DNA of 64,000 nt from Chalara sp. BL73 (Eukaryota > Ascomycota > Leotiomycetes > Helotiales): the NCBI GenBank assembly GCA_918026815.1, contig CAKJVC010000182.1:806001-870000 (forward strand), read 5' to 3'. Shown here piece after piece: positions 1 through 10,505 of this stretch. Below the pieces are notes generated by a model. That model saw only the letters and a program-made list of their open reading frames with translations, made no database searches and was not told where the DNA came from. Both the position numbers and the translations under genes were made by a program. Numbering within the stretch: the stretch's first letter is position 1; every line of letters starts with the position of its first letter.

Positions 1-2
1 AG

Positions 3-1208
3 GCCGCCTATGATACAATGCTCTTACACGAGTCTTTAATGCAACGTCGGGAGCAATTGCTGACGACAAGTCATTGGCAGTACCAGGTTCTCAAGAATAG
101 AGCCAAGGATATGCACAAGGATATTCAAGATCTTGAAGAAGAAGATACCGAAGGCCTTGAAGTTGGTTTCTTTAGTCCCTATGATATCCGCCACGGCGTG
201 CATGATGAAGAGCTACTTGCAGACTCTGACTGGATTGAGTTAGATAGCGAGGCACAGTACCTGCAAGCACCAGACAGTGAAGCAGGAATTACTGATGACG
301 AAGGCTATGACGAGATGGTGGAGAAAGAACTGGATGCCAAAGAAGCTGCGGAGAAGGCAATCCCTCGCCATTTCAGAGAATATCCGCTCGTTGACAGGGC
401 CGGAATCCCTCGTGGCAAGTTTCTAGGTGACAAACGCACACTCGTATCTATGAGGCATCGAGCTGCAACTGAAACGGAAGATGAAGAATCTGATGAAGGA
501 GATATAGGTGCCGGGCTCGACTCCATGCATATTGATTCTCCGGATAGTCTTGATGTTTCACAACAACCTATGGCGGCCCCTACTACTGTACAAGGCGGGG
601 AAGTGGGCTCTGCCGGCCGTGGATGTAGCAGATTCAAGCCTCGAAGAGAGGCCTTCAATCGCCGCCGTCCTGGTCCAAAAGACAAATCTTTATCTGCTCA
701 ATATAATACATCATCTCCTGGTGCCGATTCTTCACCTAAAACCTATCCGCCTATCCCCAATACCGAGGAGACAGACAAAAAACACGAGGATATTACCAGT
801 CATTCCACTGCGTTTGCAGAGAGTGCCTTACATGTCACGGCCAGTCCGACACCACGCGACATCTCTTCACCTTCTCTAGTATCGACCTCCATGATTGCAA
901 CTACAAATCCTTTCCCGGCTCCTGTCCCAGTTACATCAGCACCTCTCACTTGTTCGGTCACTCATCAGACGCCTCCTGCTTCCTCCGCTGTTGGCTCCTC
1001 CTCCCCTGCTACGCGGCTACCATCAATAACCGACTCTATGAACACAATTTCAAATCGGCTAAGTCGCACTGAGCTTGATGAATCGTCCACTATTGTCAAC
1101 AATCAACTTGTCCATGAATTCGTTCAGTTCTGTTCTCTTGGCAAGCGTGACGCACCCGATGATGTGTGTGATCCGGCACGACCTGACGCAAAGCGACGTA
1201 GATTATAG
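3..1208 (+). CDS. Acidic low-complexity protein, 3' part of a gene cut by the window edge
   Basis: The reading frame is open from the left edge to a TAG stop at 1206-1208. A methionine lies at 18, but the frame has no stop before it, so the true start is probably outside the window. The visible roughly 400 residues open with a helical charged stretch (positions 18-200 of the DNA), followed by a strongly acidic segment and then a basic patch around 620-680 (RFKPRRE, RRRPGP). The rest is a long Ser/Thr/Pro-rich tail ending in a basic KRRRL, which could act as a nuclear localisation signal. I recognise no catalytic domain. A transcriptional or chromatin-associated role would fit the composition, but that is inference only. 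Confidence 0.6.
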   Translation, partial: AAYDTMLLHESLMQRREQLLTTSHWQYQVLKNRAKDMHKDIQDLEEEDTEGLEVGFFSPYDIRHGVHDEELLADSDWIELDSEAQYLQAPDSEAGITDDEGYDEMVEKELDAKEAAEKAIPRHFREYPLVDRAGIPRGKFLGDKRTLVSMRHRAATETEDEESDEGDIGAGLDSMHIDSPDSLDVSQQPMAAPTTVQGGEVGSAGRGCSRFKPRREAFNRRRPGPKDKSLSAQYNTSSPGADSSPKTYPPIPNTEETDKKHEDITSHSTAFAESALHVTASPTPRDISSPSLVSTSMIATTNPFPAPVPVTSAPLTCSVTHQTPPASSAVGSSSPATRLPSITDSMNTISNRLSRTELDESSTIVNNQLVHEFVQFCSLGKRDAPDDVCDPARPDAKRRRL

Positions 1209-4200
1209 GCAAGGAGGACATGGAGAGACTAATAATGTCGTATTAAATTTTTTTACTGACCGCGGTAGAAAAAATAGGGCTCTTTTGCGTTTACGGGCGG
1301 TTGTTGCATGGGTGCCCAGTTCTACCATCGTAGTCCACGATACCTGTTGTTTAGTTTTTGCTTCTATTCTGAGAAAACATGATTTTATGATATGAGTCTC
1401 TCTTCTATACTCTTCTTACATTGATTTCCATGAGAACATTGGTTTGCCTCACGCAGCGGCAAAGGCTTGCGTACATGCCAAGGTAGAGTAAGAAATGAGC
1501 GTGAAGCATCACAGTCTCTTCATCCCCAATCCTTCATCCAGCTGTATGTGCTACTTCTTACGACGTATTCGAAATGGAGTTTTCGTGTATGATAAGGAAT
1601 CGCTCTCGCAAACCCTGGCTATCGTGAACCAATCCCATGCTTGAATGCCGTTCTTCGTCTACCTACAGCACATTCATCTACTCTCCAATAACAACACGTC
1701 CGGGATAATTTTTGATGCCATGATTTGTTGGGAAGCCATGCGAAGTCTTTTTCTCAGTTTCTTTAAGCTGTGCACGTCAGCCGTGTTAACATTAATGTCT
1801 TAAGCCTCAGCAAACCTCCAAATTGGCACCCTAGCTTTATGAATCGCACTCACGGTCAGCCAAGACAACAGGTTCGAAGGGATGTGTAATCAGCCGTATT
1901 TTGTTGGGTGCGTAGCTTAGAAATTTCCAACATCTGCATGCTTTGTGTAACGTCCAAAACTGCGAAGTGATCCAATCCGAGTGAAATTAGCGAACTTGAC
2001 CCAGGGCCGTCCAGCGTTATTGACTAGCGTCGATGAAGGCTTTGATACTTGCTAAGTAATGATGCTTGCGACAAGCACAACTTGTAATTTGTCTGTGTGG
2101 CGCATAACTGCTACTCCTGCTGCGCCTCAGTAGGCGCATACTGCTGAGAAATATCTAACAGCAAAAAACTGGTGTCACCGGGAAGTCTATGATACAGGTG
2201 AAGCCCCTACAACTCACCTGTAAGTTTGATTCTTTGCATGGTATTTCCTGTATTAAAAGAGAAATAGCGTATGGCATGCCTTGTATAATTGAGGATAAGG
2301 ATTTGGAGTGAATATTTGGGAAAGTAAGTGTATGGAAAAGCAGTCCTCTCATTGGCTGAGAGGCATGTAGCGAGGTGATTTTTCCATTGCCCTTATATGT
2401 ATTTGTATTAGCAAAGTGCTTTTGTCAAACTCCCAGACTTGTAGTGCAAGCTACTTGCCAAGGGTATGGGAGTTTGGAATCGCCCCTTCATGGCTTAGGG
2501 ATTCACATCAAAAGTGTGATGGCAGTGGCTCTGGGGGTAGTAGACCCGATCCTGAGGTCCCCAAGAAATTGGGATTGGCCCGAGGACGATTTCCAAGTAC
2601 AAGTGTCGGCGGCCTACGCGTCGTTTAGAGCTTAGGAGTAAAACGTGCTAGGCTTGGTCACCCACCCCCTGAAATTGAAGGAATACAGATGGTGATCTTC
2701 TAAGTGGTAATTCAGAAGTGTCTAGAACCTCAACTCCTGGCATGAGCAGAACACAAACCAGCTTGGACCGTAACAAAGACATCAAATTTTTTGGATCTTT
2801 TTTTGGACCTTTTTTGGGCATTCAAGGTTGGTCAAACTTGTGTGCCAAGTCTAGCGAGTAAACATCACGTGTAGTAATTAATAGGGGCAGCAAACTCAAG
2901 CGACCTCAGCGACTAGGGTTGACAAACAACCTCTTTTTCAGAAGCGGGAACCAAAATTCTTAATGGTGGCAAGATAACTCGGTAGCAAGAGAGCCTTGTC
3001 TTGGATCTCTTGGCCTAAATAGTGTCAGTTGATTTTCAGTCGCGGCCTTTGTTAATATCTGCTCGCGGATTTTCCATCTTGCTGTAGCCTAAGCCGTTCA
3101 GTCCCTTCGTCCATCTTAGAAGCTTGATCGAGTCCATGGGCTCGGCTGTAAACATTCAGCAGTATTATACCGAGGATTGGTTTTTTTTGGCATACAAGCA
3201 CTAAATCTCCCAATAACTTTGTACTTATTTGCATAGGTCAATTTGTGACATGTTGCCTTTATCTAACCCATTATGGCTATTGAAAGCCATCCAAGGCTAC
3301 CAGCAATTTGTGACCAGCCTGGGACTCGATCATGTCTCGAGCTCGGTCAAGGCAGCCACCAAGGTGGTAGGCAAAGATATATTTTGCTAGCGACTGGCAG
3401 TAATACATGCAGCTCGAACCGCACTAAGTGCAGCGCCATATCTGCCACAAACAGGACGCCTTCCAATCTCAGCTACAAGACCGTGTTATGTATTTTGCTC
3501 CAACCCAATGACCTCCAACCGCAGACTCAATCTTGTTTTACTCTACAGTTACAACCCAAGACGATCTTCTGGCGCAGTTTATCTAGGAGAACCCACGCCG
3601 GAAGCCATGTATCAACCCGAGGAATCGATATCACCCCTCCAAGAACTCAGACCTCTCACCGAAACTGAACCACCAGAACACCAATATTCCAGGGAAACTC
3701 CTATACGTGTACCTTGAGAGCAGCTGGGCCGCCTCCAGGTCTCAGACGAAAATCCCGAACGAGAAGCCGCTGCTACGTAACGATTCCCACCGCGAAGATT
3801 GCCGCATCCATCTCCTCTCCTTTCGATGCAGCTGAGCTGACCTCACCTCTCCTCACGCAATAAACGTCAATCCACCACCGAAGCCTCCTCAACGCTACAG
3901 CACACAACGGCAACGCCAACCTCCCATCCACTGATAAGCCCCAAACGAGCTCGCAACATCTCTCGCCAGTTCTCCAAAAACGGAACACCCGATCCGATCT
4001 CCATCTACCAGCCCAGCGGGATCCCAGCATCGCCATGAAACGTGAAGCGCGCGGAAGGGGGTGGGAAGCCGCGCTGGGTGTTCATGGCAAAATGGTAGTT
4101 CAGGGGGGGGTTGGATGAAGCAGGAGGACACCCCAAAATGGGGGAGAAAGGACATGTTTCTGCTGAAAACGGCCGATGAGAAATATATATCCCAGTAAGC

Positions 4201-4821
4201 TGCCTCAAGATATAAAGCGGCCTTGAGGGCACGGCACGGTTCCGATCAGCCGTTAGAACCCAAGGGTAGGTAAGCAGCCGGAACCGTTCCCCTGCGAGAA
4301 AGAGGAGATGGGTCAAACATCGGGTCATGGGCCTTTCGATGGGAGGCACGGTGGTCTGGGCTACGGAGATGCTGGACATTGGATGGCGGCTTAGTTTGTG
4401 CTTATACGCCAAAGAAAACATCATGAGTGAGCCTTCACCTGAATAGGAACCATACGGTCCAGAGACTTGGGGAAACGTCACAAGACGCTGCACTGTATTG
4501 AACTTTGATGTATTTACATCTGCTCTACCATCCCAACAGTTACTTCACATGTCAAATACAAATGCATCCCATGCAATCATCATCATCACGCCTGCTTCCT
4601 ATACAATAAGCCTTCCATTCCCTCCATGCATCTATCCGCTTTCCTGTACAATGCGGAAATATCCTATATACTCCTCGCCAATCGCTTCTTCTAAATCGTA
4701 ACGCCATATGCTATATCCAAAACACAACAACCACCATGCCCCTTTTGGTATTTGATTCCTATCCCAATCCATGCAAAACCCAAGCGCCACGCTGAAAACA
4801 AGGTCAAAGCACAATTCAAGA
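1209..4821. other. Intergenic stretch, no supported gene
   Basis: I see only short reading frames with no domain or plausible splice chain. Around 2785-2820 there is a T-rich near-duplication (GGATC and GGACC each followed by a run of T). The last few hundred bases upstream of 4822 would hold the 3' untranslated region of palH. Confidence 0.5.
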
Positions 4822-7134
4822 TCAGTCCTCGTCTGACCGTGGTTGCCGAGGCGGAGCAGGAATGCTTAGCTTTGGTAGCCCGTCTACATGAGATGAGCTC
4901 CTACTACGCCCCCATAGCGTTCGAGAACTTGATGGTGTTATACTTGGCAGTGCTTCACGAGCAGAAGGTGATACAGATTCGAACCCTCCTGATCGTTGAT
5001 CCTGAGGCGTTGTGACGATACTTATCATACCTCGTTGTGCTATGGATTGGCTATTGAGATCTGTCGGTGTATATGGGTCTTCTAGTGGCCGATGTGGATA
5101 AGGGTTTGGAGGAGAAACGTGCCCCTCTGGTCTGAGCACGCTAACGTTAGGCGCTGATCCTCCAGAACCAGACGCGAATTGAGGATTTTGCTCAGATTCA
5201 GCCTCTTCAATCTCTTCCAACATAGCAGTAAGATTTCTTCTCCGTGTTGGTGCAGGAATAACAGTTCGCGGGAGCGTATCTACCGTAGTGGTGGGACGAG
5301 CTCTCTCTCGAAGCTTGTCAGCTTGAGTGACAGCAAAATCCTCAATTCTTGCACGGATATCCCATCGATGAGACGAGCCTTGTCCATTAACCATCTCGAG
5401 AGGCTCGACTCTGTATGCTGAGACTTCTGCCGGAGGCCCTTGAGCTTTTTGGCGGAATGGATTCATTTTCGCGAAGGATTGCCAGGCTGTTGGTCGCTTC
5501 TCTGTCGAGGGGTGACCGTCTCCTTCTTCCATTTGCTCTATCACCTTGATCTTTTCTAGGTCACTTGAATCACCTCCAACAGTGTCGGTGCGTGTGATCT
5601 CTAAACTATTGTTCCTGGGAACAGGCGGTCGGGGTGTTGGCTCAGAAATGGGATGATACCGTACTGCATAAACCGTGCTCTCCGCACTAGCTGTGTCCGT
5701 CCTGCTGACTGGGGTTGCTACAGGATCAGGACGAGAAGGCCATAATCCAGGAAGAGGTTTGATTTTCCTCTTAGTTCTGTCGTGGGGAGGCACTGCTGCT
5801 CTGTCTGGGGCAGCTTCGATGTCGCGGTTATTTGTGCGATGTCTGTAGCGACTGGTTATATCAGAAATACCTGGCCATGACTTTCCGTACCGACTAGTTG
5901 TCGTCCCGGCGCCGCCTTCATCTTTGTCATTTCCTGCACCACTGCTCGCACGTTTCCGTTGCCGTTTTCCGTTAGACCCTGGTGGTGGATTGGGGTCCAG
6001 CATCTCGTCCCCATCAAAAACTTCTCTTCCAAGAATTCCATCCTTCTTGTCATTCCTCTCCAAGCATTCTATCCTTTCCACCCATTCCCAAACCACCACA
6101 CTTGCAGCAGCAGCTCCTACCCATCGTACATAATCTCCCCACGCTGCAACAGTTGGTTTGGAGATATCCAGTACGAAGAACACCACAGGTATCAGTATAG
6201 ATGCTAAGGATAATAAGGCCACAAGACACTGGTTCCGCATCTGAGGATGGTAGAAAGCAACACGTCTTTTGGCAAGCGCATAATACATCACCCAGGCACA
6301 GTATAACAGACTGAGCGTAAGTTGAAATAGGTACGCAAGTGCGGGCACAGCATCAACAAAGCTCCGTGGCCGAGATGCACCTCGATAAACAAAGGTGTTG
6401 AGAATGCTGAACAAGACATCCAAGGTGATGAGAGCGAATGCCGTCCACTTGATTATTATCTTCTCCCTTTGCCGCGGGAATAGTCGTATCAGAGTCTGAG
6501 CTTGAGCAAGCCACAAGAACGTGTCGGATATGATTCGAATGATCTTTAGTTCGAGTCCATTTTCCACTCTCTGCTGTAGATCAAAAGCATCCATGATACC
6601 ACTATTATATTGTTCCTCGGCGACTTGGAATGTGTCCGCAGTAGCAATCGACAAAGATATCGCAACGGTGAGGGCAGCTACTTTTTGTAGCCATGGCCGT
6701 CCGCCAATTCCGATACCCGCATCACTACCAGCGGGACCATTCGTGAAGCCCCTACGACCCAGCACAATCGCACCTCGGTGTAGAAAGGTCCTTGGTGTTA
6801 TTACAAGCATTATCACGAGCATATATGCTATCACAGTTGTCGCTGCCAGCGCGTAACATTGAGGAAGAGTGGATGCGTAGAAAGGATCGCGGTAATCGGT
6901 TACCGCGGATGGCGCATCTCCGGACTGATCCGTGATGATAATATCGTTTGGGTTCGTGGTACATTCTGGCTCAAATACAGCGTTGGAGGTAAGGGTGACG
7001 ATGGTATCGCTGGCCAAAAATAGGACGCCATTGGAGGGTAGAGTAAAGGGAGTGCAGTGCGGGATGCTGTATGTCGAAGTCGAAGCCACCGTCACCGTCC
7101 GGCTTCCATAATTCCAAAGCTGCCTCGCTTCCAT
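4822..7134 (-). CDS. palH: pH-response sensor PalH (Rim21 family), seven-transmembrane protein
   Basis: This is a single-exon 770-residue protein. PalH/Rim21 is the plasma-membrane sensor of alkaline ambient pH. It signals through the arrestin-like PalF to the ESCRT/PalA-PalB machinery that activates PacC. Hydrophobic segments fall at about residues 92-112, 148-168, 198-215, 226-246, 262-283, 300-320 and 335-352. They are preceded by a roughly 90-residue extracellular N-terminus with a few cysteines. The family hallmark after the last segment is visible: WEWVERIECLER followed by GREVFDGDEM. The long hydrophilic C-terminal tail (residues about 370-770) is the PalF-binding side in this family. 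Length matches fungal PalH proteins. The ATG at 7134 is the first in frame and leaves a normal N-terminus. Two inverted PacC-type hexamers lie about 650 bp upstream. Confidence 0.93.
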   Translation of the reverse strand: MEARQLWNYGSRTVTVASTSTYSIPHCTPFTLPSNGVLFLASDTIVTLTSNAVFEPECTTNPNDIIITDQSGDAPSAVTDYRDPFYASTLPQCYALAATTVIAYMLVIMLVITPRTFLHRGAIVLGRRGFTNGPAGSDAGIGIGGRPWLQKVAALTVAISLSIATADTFQVAEEQYNSGIMDAFDLQQRVENGLELKIIRIISDTFLWLAQAQTLIRLFPRQREKIIIKWTAFALITLDVLFSILNTFVYRGASRPRSFVDAVPALAYLFQLTLSLLYCAWVMYYALAKRRVAFYHPQMRNQCLVALLSLASILIPVVFFVLDISKPTVAAWGDYVRWVGAAAASVVVWEWVERIECLERNDKKDGILGREVFDGDEMLDPNPPPGSNGKRQRKRASSGAGNDKDEGGAGTTTSRYGKSWPGISDITSRYRHRTNNRDIEAAPDRAAVPPHDRTKRKIKPLPGLWPSRPDPVATPVSRTDTASAESTVYAVRYHPISEPTPRPPVPRNNSLEITRTDTVGGDSSDLEKIKVIEQMEEGDGHPSTEKRPTAWQSFAKMNPFRQKAQGPPAEVSAYRVEPLEMVNGQGSSHRWDIRARIEDFAVTQADKLRERARPTTTVDTLPRTVIPAPTRRRNLTAMLEEIEEAESEQNPQFASGSGGSAPNVSVLRPEGHVSPPNPYPHRPLEDPYTPTDLNSQSIAQRGMISIVTTPQDQRSGGFESVSPSAREALPSITPSSSRTLWGRSRSSSHVDGLPKLSIPAPPRQPRSDED

Positions 7135-10100
7135 TGTGAACTTGATGCGGCCCTGCCGCGAGTCCTCTGTTGTTGTTCAGTTTTACGAAGTCGACATCTT
7201 CCGTGGAGTGGTCATGGGGGGCGGATCGTGTGTGGTGGTCTCGATGTCGCTGCTTACGGGGGAGGGGGAAGGATAATGCGACGACAATGGAGGCGAGAGC
7301 GATCGATGCGTATCGTCTGTTTAATCGGCAGAAATGATGATTGTTATCGTGATCGACTTGGGCGAGAGTGAGAGTACGAAGATTGAGATGGGTGGTAGTG
7401 TTTGGTGGTGTTGATGGGGAGGGTGGTTGATGAAGAGCCACTGAAACGGGTAGAGTATCTCACTCGGTGGAGCCACTTGCCAAATCAAGATTCATTGGCA
7501 GAAGCGGGGACCAGCCCCGAAATCTCTTCCCTTCTGTAATCTGCTATTCCGGGAGAATGGGGGGGTGGTAGGGGTAGAGGATTTTCCAGTGAACACCCAT
7601 CGAGACTTCTATACAATAATTTATATCAACTATACACAATCAATCCTCAAATCACGATGAGGTCAGAAAAAAGCACCAGTCATTCTCCATCCGTGATCTT
7701 GGGATGCTTGGTATGCTTGATTACTCGGTCGGTTCCCCAGTGCTCGTGGAACGTGTCAGACACGATGGCGATGCCAACCTCGCCAAGCGACGGCTCTGAT
7801 ACTTGGCTTTTGGGGGTTAAAAGCTTGTGTCAGAACAAGACACCCCCCGAGACGTGGTGCTGGGAATGGAGCTACTGTACAGTACTCCCTACAGCATCTC
7901 TTTCTCTTTGTCTGAGGGGGAACCTGACATTTGCTGCCATTGCCTGGTCCCCCTCCCCCTCCCCCCTAGGCGACAAATATATATCATGATCGTGGTGGGT
8001 TGTTCCCCCTCTCTTCTTCTAGTTGAGCGGATGCGCTGCCCAATCCTGGAGTAGTGGGTGAACTACAAGTTCTGTAAGCGTCGGCTCTGGGTGGTGTCCG
8101 AGGCCTACCACCGATTCATCAGTTGCTCGGACATTGCCACCAAAAAAACCTTTCTCAACTTGAAACTCCAAAGGATGGAAACACGCAACTGATATAAAAA
8201 TCAACATCTTCAGGTGCATAACGCCAGCGTTCATTTTCATGAGATGATACTTTTTCTTTGATTTTAAGCTTGGATAAGTGTAATCAAGTTCTGTCAGGGT
8301 GTAGAAATTACATTCCTATGCAAGCACGTGCGCAAGTTCCACGACAGGATGGGGAGCAAGTCGAGCACGTGTTGATGGAGGCACAACTGTGGTCATGTTA
8401 ATCGACCTCGAGTCCTTGACATGCTGTGCTGTGCTGTAACGCAGATTTCACACACCACCAATACAATAAGATCTTGCTGTACCAAGTCATGCGCTGCCAA
8501 AAGAAGTGCCTTTGGTTGATGATCCTAAACAAGGCCCATTGGTGGCAATTTTAGCGACCCGGTATGGTAGGGATCCTCTGGGACGGAGTGCGTTTAACAA
8601 AAGCACGGTACAACATGCGAGGATGCATTTCAGAAGGGGATCCGGGAGTTTAGGGCTAGCATCCATCCCCAAATGTATTTTTACTTCTATTCCCATCGCC
8701 ACTTGATTGAATGACTCAATCTGAACGCGTAGCATTTCAAATAAAGTTCCAATCTAGATTTCTAGAACTCGTCTAGTGCGCCCGGCTTATTCCAGCCCTT
8801 TTTGCGTTTTCTACTCCCGCCATGCTTGGCATTCTCGTCTTGTCATTTGTGCTTGTACAAATACTATTTGTGTTGAGTCCCATTATTCTCAACTGCTCAA
8901 GGGGATTTCGTCAGCTTAGCTGTGCAGTACCTGACCCATGGCTTTGGGTCATTGACCGCAATCATCCGACGCTAAAAATTACACACAAAGGGACTCTTGG
9001 AAAGTTACATAGTCGTGAAAGGATGATTTTGATACAGTATGGGTTAACACTCTTGGAACAGCCACGATGAGGCATACCCTCAGACAATATCCTTCAAGTG
9101 GGATTGTGGTGTTAATGCTAAATATGTACCCAAATACCGCCGTCAGTATCTGTGATCATAATGTGTCTACAGAAGCAGAATAAAAGGCAGCGAGAGATAC
9201 TTTGGGAACAAAGACATCCAGCCAGAACATGAATCCCAGCTCTAATATGTCAATAGCTTTTCCAAGGGATCCAATACACCCAACAGGGGATGGTACTGTA
9301 GGCTCTCGGGGGTCGGAAAATGGGGCCGATATTTGCACCCCTTGTTTAGATGAAGAAAGGCGATTTATCCCACTTCTACAATTAAATACAAGTCCTGCTT
9401 TTTGTGAGAGTAGTTTAGGCTTGTAAGAGTTCTAGGTTATCAATTTAGAACGAATATAACTGTAGTTTTACGGCAAAGTCGTTGGTATGCGAGATGCAAG
9501 GTGTGTAAATATCGGTGCCCTATTTCCGCCCCGAAGAGTTAGCCCCACTCATTTCTCAAGGTCAATAAAGATCTGGGAATCGCTTGGTCTCAGCAATCAT
9601 AAAATCTCGTGAAGGCATTTTATTTCGGCATCAGAAGAGTTCGCAAGTCATTATACATGATAGCATAAAACCTGAGCGCCTTTTGACCTGATCAGCTCCT
9701 AAGTGGAGGCAGTCTCGGCATTTGAGTCCAAATATGTGTAAAATCATCTGCTGAGATGCCAATGGCGTTTGGTTCAGAGTATCACAACCCTGGTAAACAT
9801 CGATTTTATTGTCTTTCTAGAGGTAGTAGAGGGGCGTGAAGTTGGCTGAGACACATGGAAGCAACATTTCGCCAATAACTTGAATAATCTCCAGAGAACC
9901 CAACTTCAAATGATAAAGATAACCTTGCGGATTAGCAAGGGGGTGCAAGATGCTCTATAAAGTATTCCATTGTGTTTGTGGAATTGAGGATTTGATGAGG
10001 GCCATATTTATAGCCGTCCAGAAGCGGCTTAGCAACCCAACCCCCTGTTCAACTGCAACCCAGAGTTTATGAAACACAAGTACAGTCAAACTGGGACGGG

Positions 10101-10505
10101 CAGATCCTGATCAGCAGACATCACATCTCACATTCTCAATTGCTCGCCATTAAATTCACAAAAAATTGGTCGCTCCTTTTGAACATTGCTTCTGACCTTT
10201 CAGCGAATGCGTTGGCCATACCCAATCTTTGCCAAAAAATCATTTCCTGCTCTGCAACCTGGTCGAGCGCTGCTTGTCGTTGTCAAGCCCCCTGTCACTC
10301 ACTCCCTTACAATTTTGTCGCAGCATAAAGCGTAATCACTGCTTCCCTTACAAGCAGCCTAGAGGCTCCAAGGCTTCTCGCTGTGAGTCTATTGGATGCC
10401 ATAGGTGTTGGGTTTCATGCGGTACTTGTGAACGCCGGAGTATCTTTCTTATCCTGCGGATCCAGTCTTTCTGTAAACTTGGAGGCTCCATGAGGACAAG
10501 ACACA
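7135..10505. other. Long intergenic region between divergent palH and tea4
   Basis: This contains the 5' regions of both flanking genes. I see no supported coding gene. Reading frames here (for example 8822-9070) are short, unspliced and lack domains. It includes the PacC-like sites listed separately. The 10.1-10.5 kb part is probably 5' untranslated leader of the tea4-like gene. Confidence 0.5.
7782..7807. promoter_or_regulatory. Pair of inverted PacC-type hexamers upstream of palH
   Basis: GCCAAG occurs at 7782-7787 and its reverse complement CTTGGC at 7802-7807. The established PacC recognition core is GCCARG. The pair lies 648-673 bp upstream of the palH start. Two sites within 26 bp is suggestive, but the motif is short and could occur by chance. 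Confidence 0.3.

Noticed and set aside
3273..3668. 131-residue plus-strand frame in the first intergenic region
   Set aside because: Gln/Ser/Thr/Pro-rich chance-like sequence without a domain or introns, and overlapping frames are equally long.
8487..9426. Short frames between palH and the tea4-like gene
   Set aside because: All are below 90 residues, overlap on both strands and lack any motif.
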